Assembly (NCBI GenBank): GCA_023265215.1 | Contig: JAHFUH010000322.1 | Coordinates: 1 to 6,458, forward strand | From: Acidobacteriota bacterium | Lineage (GTDB): Bacteria; Acidobacteriota; UBA6911 | DNA: 6,458 bases | Reading direction: 5' to 3' | In this document: piece by piece, positions 1 to 5,031 of the stretch | Layout of the letters: each line of letters starts with the position of its first letter | Numbering within the stretch: position 1 is the first letter of the stretch | Position numbers and translations under genes: made by a program | Notes under the pieces: model-generated | The model's input: only the letters and a program-made list of their open reading frames with translations | Databases searched by the model: none | What the model was told of the DNA's origin: nothing

Positions 1-800
1 TATCCCTCGACCAGGATTGCTTGATCCTGAGTCCTGATTGCCTCCCTGGAGAAGCTCAGACCGTATAGGTTTCGGCTCTTATTATAGAGCTTGGTCTCTG
101 GAGAATTCAAATACTTCGGAGGCCGGTCCCCCATCGCCCGTCCGCCGAAGGCGATAGTTCTTCCCTGCACATCCGTGATCGGAAACATGATTCGCCCGCG
201 GAAGGCATCATAATAGCGGTTCCCATCCTCCGAACGCTTGACAAGCCCGCACTCCTCAAGCACTTGAAGGGTAAATCCCTTGCCTTTCAGTGACTGAATA
301 AGGATTTCACTTCCGGCAGGAGAATATCCGATTTGAAATCGAGTGATGGTTTCACGAGAGACTCCTCTATCCCGGAGATATTGGAGCGCCGATTGGCCTT
401 CACTGGAATCGAGAAGTGCATGGTTGAAAAAACTAACCGCTTCGCTCATTGCCTTGCGCAGCACGTCTGTACTTGTCCCTGTCGCAACGGAGCTTGGAAC
501 GGAAGTTTCCGGCAAGCTGATTCCGCGCCGATCGGCGACAAATCGGATTGCCTCGGGAAAAGACAAGTGCTCCGCCTGCATAATGAATTTGAATACATCT
601 CCCCCCACTCCACAACCAAAACACATGAAAATCTGCTTTTCTTCACTAACATTGAAGGAAGGAGTTTTTTCGGTATGGAACGGGCATCGGGCTACATGAT
701 TCCGGCCACGCTTCTTGAGAGCCACGTATTCGGATATGATGGAAACGATATTAACCGCATTTCGCACCTCATCCACAATCGCATCACTATAGAAAGGCAT
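1..800 (-). CDS. dnaG: DNA primase DnaG, N-terminal part (3' end off the left edge)
   Basis: Primase makes the RNA primers for DNA replication and works with the replicative helicase at the fork. The reading frame runs from ATG at 798-800 to the window edge, 266 complete codons with no stop. Residues 39-63 hold the CHC2 zinc-binding module: C39 and H42 (CPFH), then C60 and C63 (CFGCG). Around residues 200-250 is the core signature FRGRIMFPI, AFGGRAMGDRPPKYLNSPET and NLYGL, with basic residues K229 and K241. The frame is cut just after ILVEG (E265), the first acidic residue of the TOPRIM active site. These positions match those I know for E. coli DnaG, which supports the chosen start. No strong Shine-Dalgarno is visible; GAGTGG lies somewhat far upstream. 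The rest of TOPRIM and the helicase-binding C-terminus are missing only because the window ends. The family call is very secure. Confidence 0.97.
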   Translation of the reverse strand, partial: MPFYSDAIVDEVRNAVNIVSIISEYVALKKRGRNHVARCPFHTEKTPSFNVSEEKQIFMCFGCGVGGDVFKFIMQAEHLSFPEAIRFVADRRGISLPETSVPSSVATGTSTDVLRKAMSEAVSFFNHALLDSSEGQSALQYLRDRGVSRETITRFQIGYSPAGSEILIQSLKGKGFTLQVLEECGLVKRSEDGNRYYDAFRGRIMFPITDVQGRTIAFGGRAMGDRPPKYLNSPETKLYNKSRNLYGLSFSREAIRTQDQAILVEG

Positions 801-832
801 AGGGATTGCCACTCAAGTATTCATTCTGGGCG

Positions 833-838
833 GTTATA
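833..838 (-). promoter_or_regulatory. Possible -10 box upstream of dnaG
   Basis: On the minus strand TATAAC matches the sigma-70 -10 consensus at five of six positions and lies about 33 nt before the dnaG start. No convincing -35 hexamer stands 16-19 nt upstream, where the end of the GAAGCCA repeat is found instead. dnaG could equally be read through from larB. Confidence 0.2.
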
Positions 839-852
839 TTTTACTTGTATAG

Positions 853-883
853 GAAGCCAGAAGCCAGAAGCCAGAAGCCAGAA
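853..883. repeat. Tandem GAAGCCA array in the larB-dnaG spacer
   Basis: Four perfect head-to-tail copies of the 7-bp unit GAAGCCA (853-880) are followed by a partial GAA. A 9-bp direct repeat, TATTCATTC, occurs on both sides (818-826 and 884-892). The array lies between the larB stop and the dnaG start. The rest of this 158-bp spacer shows no gene. Confidence 0.9.
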
Positions 884-958
884 TATTCATTCGGAGACAA
901 CAAACATACGTTTTAAAGCCAGTCGTCCGCACTGCAAGCCGCACAAGAACCGGATAGG

Positions 959-1741
959 TCAGACTTCTTCCTTCCGGCTTCCAACTTCCGGATTCTGGCT
1001 CCTGTTTATCAAGCTTGCGACAAACCCGGCACCAAAGCCGTTATCAATGTTGACCACAACAACATTGGAAGCGCAGCTATTGAGCATAGCGAGCAAGGAG
1101 GCAAGGCCCCCAAATGAGCTGCCGTATCCGATGCTTGTTGGAACCGCAATGACGGGGACGCTGAGCAGTCCGCCAACCACGCTCGCCAGCGCTCCCTCCA
1201 TGCCGGCCACCACAATCACAACTCTGGCGTGGGTCAAAGCCTCCCTTATGTTCAACAAACGATGGATTCCTGCAACGCCTACATCATAAGCGGTCTCCAC
1301 CGTGTTTCCCATCAACCGCGCCGTCACCGCAGCTTCTTCCGCAACAGGGATGTCGGAGGTACCTGCGCAGACGATATATATGATTCCCTCTCCGTAGATC
1401 CGGGAGTCGTTGGCGATTGTGATTGCTTGGGCGCCGGCATGAAATTGGGCTTTGGGGGCAACCCGGCGAACCTTGTTATAGGTTGCAACATTGGAGCGGG
1501 TGATCAGAACGTTTGATTTCTGCCGGGTCAGGCTTTTGACAATTCCGACAACCTGCTCCGGTTTCTTCCCCGGCGCGAAAATCACCTCGGGGAACCCCTG
1601 GCGCAGCGCGCGGTGGTGGTCAACGCGCGCATACCCCAAATCCTCAAATGGTAAATGCTTCAGCTTTTCCAGTCCCTGCTTCGGCGTGAGCGCGCCTTCA
1701 CGGACCTTTTCCAACAGCTCCAGCAGTTTTTGTGGAGTCAT
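959..1741 (-). CDS. larB: LarB, nickel-pincer cofactor biosynthesis (nicotinate adenine dinucleotide carboxylase/hydrolase)
   Basis: LarB carboxylates the pyridinium ring of nicotinic acid adenine dinucleotide and releases AMP, giving the biscarboxylated mononucleotide that LarE and LarC turn into the nickel-pincer nucleotide of lactate racemase and related enzymes. The 260-residue product has the family layout. A helical N-terminus leads to DHHRALRQGFPEVIF (41-55). A PurE-like domain follows, with AGTSDIPVAEEAA (126-138), AGMEGALASVVGGL (179-192), PTSIGYGSSFGG (201-212) and NSCASNVVVVNIDNGFGAG (221-239). C223 aligns with the cysteine reported to attack the nicotinic ring in Lactiplantibacillus LarB. 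Residues 248-260 (SQNPEVGSRKEEV) look like an add-on encoded by repeat DNA. No good Shine-Dalgarno precedes the ATG. No larC or larE is in the window, and what the cofactor serves here is unknown. Older annotations call this family AIR carboxylase-like or PurE-related. Confidence 0.93.
   Translation of the reverse strand: MTPQKLLELLEKVREGALTPKQGLEKLKHLPFEDLGYARVDHHRALRQGFPEVIFAPGKKPEQVVGIVKSLTRQKSNVLITRSNVATYNKVRRVAPKAQFHAGAQAITIANDSRIYGEGIIYIVCAGTSDIPVAEEAAVTARLMGNTVETAYDVGVAGIHRLLNIREALTHARVVIVVAGMEGALASVVGGLLSVPVIAVPTSIGYGSSFGGLASLLAMLNSCASNVVVVNIDNGFGAGFVASLINRSQNPEVGSRKEEV
968..1004. repeat. Inverted, degenerate partner of the GAAGCCA array, inside the 3' end of larB
   Basis: This stretch holds diverged copies of the same word in opposite orientation. 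CTTCCGGCTTCC (971-982) is complementary to GGAAGCCAGAAG (852-863) except for one position, which would be a G-U pair in RNA. A stem closing about 107 nt is therefore possible in the larB-dnaG transcript. The stretch also encodes most of the last 13 residues of LarB. Confidence 0.6.
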
Positions 1742-1772
1742 AGTTTTCGCGCGAACTCAAGGCTACGTCAGG

Positions 1773-1829
1773 GTCGGAGCCGGGGTCGGCTTTTTACAGC
1801 TTCGACCCCGATACCGACTCCGACTCCGA
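1773..1829. repeat. GTCGGA/CCGACTC repeat with hairpin potential, pnp-larB spacer
   Basis: The plus strand reads GGGTCGGAGCCGGGGTCGG, then a 6-bp period of CGACTC on the other side. The arms CGGGGTCG (1781-1788) and CGACCCCG (1803-1810) are perfectly complementary, and GTCGGA (1773-1778) pairs outside them with TCCGAC (1819-1824). On the transcribed (minus) strand this forms an imperfect hairpin about 30 nt after the pnp stop, with no T-run after it. It is therefore not a standard intrinsic terminator, but could protect the pnp mRNA end or cause a pause. It fills most of the 112-bp spacer. Confidence 0.65.
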
Positions 1830-1853
1830 ACTATTGGTACTTGCGGCTACTAA

Positions 1854-4079
1854 TTAGTAATTACGTCTCGGAGGGCCGCCTCTATCACCGCGCGGCCTGG
1901 AACGATCCCGATCAAAATTTCGAGGCCCTCCCGGCCTGCCCCGATCTCTATCCGAATTCCGCTGGGGCCTGGGCGCAGGTTCTTGTGGAGGAAGCCCGGC
2001 CTGCTCGCGCAAAACCGCCTTGCGGCTCAGCCGAATCTTGTTTGGCGGTTCAATGCTGATCACCTTCACAGGGATCTGATCGCCGACCTTAAGCTCGGAG
2101 TTGATATCCTGAACGCGAAAATCGGCAACTTCGGAAATGTGAAGCAATCCCTCGGTTCCCGGGAATATTTCGACGAACGCTCCGAAATCCACCAGCCTGG
2201 TCACAGTTCCGAGGTAGGTTTTGCCCACTTCGGCTTCCATAACCAAATCTTCGATCATTCGGATTGCACGCTGGGCGGAATCCGTGTCGGTGGAAGCAAT
2301 ATTGACTTTGCCATCGTCTTCTATATCGATCTTAACGCCGGTCTGCTCAATGATGCCGCGGATAACCTTGCCCCCGGTTCCAATGACGCCGCCGATTTTA
2401 TCTTTTGGAATCTGAATTGTAATGATGCGCGGGGCGTAAGGGGAAATCTCCGAGCGGGAAGCTTGCAGGCATTGCGTCATCCTTTCCAGGATAAACAGCC
2501 GCCCCTCTTTGGCCTGAGCCAGAGCCTCGGCCATGATTCCCTTGTCGATTCCACCGATTTTTATATCCATCTGCAGGCCGGTAATTCCCTTTTCCGTGCC
2601 CGCAACTTTGAAATCCATATCGCCGTAATGATCTTCGGCTCCTGCGATGTCGGTCAGAATCGCGTAGCTTTCTCCTTCTTTCACCAGGCCCATGGCAACC
2701 CCGGCCACAGGCGATTTGATGGGAACGCCTGCATCCATCAGCGAGAGAACTCCTCCACAGACTGTGGCCATGGAAGAGGATCCGTTGCTCTCCATGATGT
2801 CGGACACCACGCGCACGGTGTAAGGGAATGCTTCCTCCGAAGGCATGATCGGCAGGATGCTTCTTTCTGCAAGGGCTCCGTGGCCAATTTCGCGCCTACC
2901 CGGCCCGCGCATAAATTTAACCTCACCGACGCTGAACGGAGGGAAATTGTAGTGAAGCATGAATCTTTTGAAGGATTCTCCCTCCAGGGTGTCCATGCGC
3001 TGCTCGTCATCCGCCGTTCCGAGCGTGGCGGTTACAAGCGCCTGGGTTTCACCGCGGGTGAACAGCGCAGAACCGTGGGTGCGCGGAAGAAGCGACACCT
3101 CCGCGCTGATCGCTCGGATCTCTTTGAACTGGCGGCCGTCCGGACGGCGCTTGTCCTGGAGGATTTCCTTCCGGAAGATCTTCTCCATTACATGATGATA
3201 AATCTTTTCCGCCTGGGCCCGGCGTTCCGCCTCCTCTTCAGGAATTGCATGGACAATCTCATTCTTAACTAGATCCAGCCGGGCGTAACTTTCCAGCTTC
3301 CCTTCGACATGAAGCGCATCCGAAATTTTTCGGGAGTATTCCTTTTCGATACGTTCCACTTCTGCCGCATCAAAAACATGCTTCACAAATTCGCGTTTCA
3401 CAGGCTGAATCTGTTTGTAGAGCTCTTTCTGAAGGTCGATCAGTTTTCGGATAATGCCGTGAGCAAAATCCAGGGCTTCCACCATCATCTCTTCGGACAT
3501 TTCGTTGGCCCCGGCCTCGACCATCACAATCGCATCCTCCGTCCCGGCCACCGTAAGATTCAGGCTGCTGTCTTTAAGCTTGCTGATGGGGGGATTGACG
3601 ACAAATTGGCCGTCCATGTAGCCGATGCGCACCGCGCCGATAGGATTATAGAAAGGGATTGGCGAGCAATAAGTGGCGGCTGAAGCCCCCGTGATTCCCA
3701 TGATGTCGGGATCGTTTTCCTTGTCGGCAGATAACACCAAAGCGATAATCTGGGTTTCGCAGCCGAAACCTTCCGGGAACAGGGGACGCATGGGCCTGTC
3801 AATCAGCCTTGACGTCAGGACCTCTTTCTCGGTCGGCCTCCCTTCCCGCTTGAAAAATCCACCCGGAATTTTTCCGGCAGCATATGTGTTTTCACGATAA
3901 TCCACCGTGAGCGGGAAAAAGTCCCGTCCTTCCTTGGACTCTTTTTGAGCGCATGCAGTCACCAGGACAACGGTATCTCCATAGCTCACAAAGGCGGCTC
4001 CGTCAGCCTGCTTCGCGACTTTTCCCATTTCTATTGCAAATTCAAACCCGCCTATGTCGGCGGAAACTCGATAAGCCAT
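1854..4079 (-). CDS. pnp: Polynucleotide phosphorylase (PNPase)
   Basis: PNPase is a trimeric 3'-5' exoribonuclease that uses phosphate to release nucleoside diphosphates from RNA, and can run in reverse. It is part of mRNA decay. The 741-residue product has the full order: RNase PH domain 1 (about 5-210), helical linker (about 211-310), RNase PH domain 2 (about 311-545), KH domain (about 551-612, with GVIGTGGK) and S1 domain (about 618-688, DFGAFVEIFPGTEGLLHIS). Phosphate-site motifs FTRGETQALVTATLGT (340-355) and GSSS (433-436) are present. D483 and D489 in AEDHYGDMDFK correspond to the metal-binding aspartates of the E. coli enzyme, so it should be active. From about 697 to the end comes a low-complexity tail rich in Arg, Pro, Gly and Asp. 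GGAGG stands 4 nt before the ATG. rpsO lies just upstream, the conserved arrangement. Confidence 0.99.
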   Translation of the reverse strand: MAYRVSADIGGFEFAIEMGKVAKQADGAAFVSYGDTVVLVTACAQKESKEGRDFFPLTVDYRENTYAAGKIPGGFFKREGRPTEKEVLTSRLIDRPMRPLFPEGFGCETQIIALVLSADKENDPDIMGITGASAATYCSPIPFYNPIGAVRIGYMDGQFVVNPPISKLKDSSLNLTVAGTEDAIVMVEAGANEMSEEMMVEALDFAHGIIRKLIDLQKELYKQIQPVKREFVKHVFDAAEVERIEKEYSRKISDALHVEGKLESYARLDLVKNEIVHAIPEEEAERRAQAEKIYHHVMEKIFRKEILQDKRRPDGRQFKEIRAISAEVSLLPRTHGSALFTRGETQALVTATLGTADDEQRMDTLEGESFKRFMLHYNFPPFSVGEVKFMRGPGRREIGHGALAERSILPIMPSEEAFPYTVRVVSDIMESNGSSSMATVCGGVLSLMDAGVPIKSPVAGVAMGLVKEGESYAILTDIAGAEDHYGDMDFKVAGTEKGITGLQMDIKIGGIDKGIMAEALAQAKEGRLFILERMTQCLQASRSEISPYAPRIITIQIPKDKIGGVIGTGGKVIRGIIEQTGVKIDIEDDGKVNIASTDTDSAQRAIRMIEDLVMEAEVGKTYLGTVTRLVDFGAFVEIFPGTEGLLHISEVADFRVQDINSELKVGDQIPVKVISIEPPNKIRLSRKAVLREQAGLPPQEPAPRPQRNSDRDRGRPGGPRNFDRDRSRPRGDRGGPPRRNY

Positions 4080-4082
4080 GAT

Positions 4083-4088
4083 TCCTCC
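4083..4088 (-). promoter_or_regulatory. Ribosome binding site of pnp
   Basis: GGAGGA on the minus strand lies immediately before the pnp ATG (4 nt between GGAGG and the start). It fixes the start codon and contrasts with larB and dnaG, which have no clear site. Confidence 0.85.
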
Positions 4089-4144
4089 ATTTTTGAGATT
4101 GCGCGGGGATTGCAGGGCGGGAATTATGAACTAGGAATTATGTT

Positions 4145-4198
4145 TTATGAGTCCTGAGTTAAGGATTATCGCGATAACCTTTAACTCATAACTCATAA
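4145..4198. repeat. Long hairpin in the rpsO-pnp spacer, with AACTCAT tandem units
   Basis: Two 26-nt arms (4145-4170 and 4173-4198) are complementary at 22 of 26 positions around a GC centre; the core ATCGCGAT is a perfect palindrome. The right arm is part of three tandem AACTCAT units (4183-4203). Two near copies of GGAATTATG lie just before the left arm. The hairpin sits in the leader of pnp, about 65 nt before its Shine-Dalgarno, where E. coli has the RNase III-cut stem used for pnp autoregulation. A similar role here is only inferred. The rest of the 250-bp spacer (4199-4329) holds no gene or terminator that I can support. Confidence 0.75.
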
Positions 4199-4329
4199 CT
4201 CATAATCCACCCAGCCCCGGGCGATCAATGATTATTCCTAATTACGCACAGGTCCCATCAGCACTCGCAGATAGTAATTGGGGAGAATCACCACCTTGAA
4301 ACCTGGATTGCACAAGAGGTTCGGTTGTC

Positions 4330-4599
4330 CTATTTTCGGATTCCGAGCTTCTCGATAATGCTCCGATACCGCGCCACATCTTTATCTTTAAGATAATCCA
4401 AGAGGCGGCGCCGTTTACCTACCATTCTTAACAATCCTCTGCGAGAATGATGATCCTTGGCATGAGTTTTGAAATGCTCAGTCAAATAGGTAATTTTTTC
4501 GCTAAGAATGGCAATTTGAACCTCAGGCGACCCGGTATCAGTCTGATGAGTACGATAGGTGTCTACAATTTGAGTCTTCTTCTCTACTGTAAGTGACAA
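4330..4599 (-). CDS. rpsO: 30S ribosomal protein S15
   Basis: S15 binds the central domain of 16S rRNA early in 30S assembly and contributes to a bridge with the 50S subunit. From the TTG at 4597-4599 the product is 89 residues, the usual S15 length, beginning (M)SLTVEKKTQIV. The rRNA-contact motifs are present: DTGSPEVQIA (21-30), HAKDHHSRRGLL (46-57) and GKRRRLLDYL (61-70), ending in IEKLGIRK. The frame is open upstream to an ATG at 4663-4665, but the extra 22 residues do not look like S15 and have no ribosome site. GGAGG, 5 nt before the TTG, decides the start. It is followed by pnp, as in many bacteria. S15 often represses its own mRNA; I cannot identify the leader structure for that here. 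Confidence 0.98.
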   Translation of the reverse strand: MSLTVEKKTQIVDTYRTHQTDTGSPEVQIAILSEKITYLTEHFKTHAKDHHSRRGLLRMVGKRRRLLDYLKDKDVARYRSIIEKLGIRK

Positions 4600-4603
4600 T
4601 TCA

Positions 4604-4609
4604 TCCTCC
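4604..4609 (-). promoter_or_regulatory. Ribosome binding site fixing the TTG start of rpsO
   Basis: GGAGGA on the minus strand, with 5 nt between GGAGG and TTG. An ATG overlaps it (4601-4603) but is out of frame with S15, so TTG is the functional start. Confidence 0.85.
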
Positions 4610-4636
4610 GCACAAGCCGTAAATATACAAAGCGTT

Positions 4637-4665
4637 AAGTTACCACATGGGCCGCTGCTCTGCAA
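4637..4665 (-). promoter_or_regulatory. Weak candidate promoter for rpsO
   Basis: TTGCAG (4660-4665) and TAACTT (4637-4642) on the minus strand are 17 nt apart, each matching the consensus at only about half the positions. Alternatives nearby are TATATT (4622-4627), a better -10 without a -35, and TTGACT (4668-4673), a good -35 without a -10. A promoter in this region is plausible because rpsO follows a strong inverted repeat, but the exact site is uncertain. Confidence 0.2.
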
Positions 4666-4695
4666 TTAGTCAATAAGGGGGAAATAATAACGTCA

Positions 4696-4752
4696 CAGAT
4701 TTCACGGATTTCACAGATTAACGGAATTGGTCTGTGAAATCCGTGGAATCTG
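4696..4752. repeat. 21-bp inverted repeat overlapping the 3' end of the DUF721 gene
   Basis: Arms 4696-4716 and 4732-4752 are complementary at 20 of 21 positions around a 15-nt loop. The left arm has an internal 9-bp period (CAGATTTCA, CGGATTTCA, CAGATT). On the minus strand the stop codon (4711-4713) falls inside the second arm and the loop is coding. A T-rich but interrupted stretch (TTATTATTT) follows, so it may end transcription of the upstream pair before rpsO, without being a classic terminator. Confidence 0.85.
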
Positions 4753-5028
4753 AGGCGTTTTTAAGGAGAGCACAGCCACTTTTCCTGCGGTCGCAGTCCG
4801 CAATTTTTTCAGCAGTTCCGGCTGGATGCTTCTTACTGCATCCTCCCAATCCGGGTCGAGTATTTCAACTTCCAGCTCCGAGTTATGAAAGGCGACAGGC
4901 CGGCAGATTTCAGCCAGTCTGTCGCCAACCAGTTTAGGCCACGCGCCTTCGAGGCATACGACAATCCACTCGCCATGATTGGGCGTTCCACGGTAAAGAG
5001 ACAACATTGCGCCAAATAGCTGTTCCAA
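4711..5028 (-). CDS. DUF721 / DciA-like protein (probable helicase-loading factor)
   Basis: Members of this family include DciA, which helps load the replicative helicase DnaB in bacteria lacking DnaC or DnaI. The 105-residue product shows the family pattern: an N-terminal helix (EQLFGAMLSLY, 2-12), GAWPKLVGDRLAEICRPVAF (28-47) with W30, then ELEVEILDPDWEDAVRSIQPELLKKL (51-76) with W61. That core is the complete DUF721 domain, so the protein is a short form. The start is probably TTG at 5026-5028, 3 nt after the stop of the Kelch gene and in the same frame; ATG at 5005-5007 is an alternative. Neither has a strong Shine-Dalgarno, suggesting translational coupling. The last 13 residues (QIPRISQTNSVNL) are encoded by an inverted repeat and probably are not part of the ancestral protein. 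The family call is good; a DciA role is inferred. Confidence 0.8.
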   Translation of the reverse strand: MEQLFGAMLSLYRGTPNHGEWIVVCLEGAWPKLVGDRLAEICRPVAFHNSELEVEILDPDWEDAVRSIQPELLKKLRTATAGKVAVLSLKTPQIPRISQTNSVNL

Positions 5029-5031
5029 GAT

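Noticed and set aside
853..883. CRISPR array
   Set aside because: The units are 7 bp, directly adjacent, and have no spacers between them.
333..1289. A 318-codon open frame on the plus strand
   Set aside because: It runs antisense through dnaG, the spacer and larB. Its middle part is a translation of the GAAGCCA array, and it resembles no family I know.
1778..1796. Terminator-like stem followed by TTTTT on the plus strand
   Set aside because: The stem AGCCG/CGGCT is only 5 bp and no plus-strand gene ends here.
1983..3272. A 429-codon open frame on the plus strand
   Set aside because: It lies wholly antisense to pnp, whose domains are intact; the translation has no recognisable motif and is rich in His, Asn and Arg as expected of a shadow frame.
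4238..4332. Short minus-strand frame after rpsO ending in NYYLRVLMGPVRN
   Set aside because: About 30 codons, no ribosome site, no good start, and not recognisable; probably chance in the spacer.
4663..4665. ATG as the start of rpsO
   Set aside because: It would add 22 residues unlike S15 and has no Shine-Dalgarno; the TTG at 4597-4599 does.
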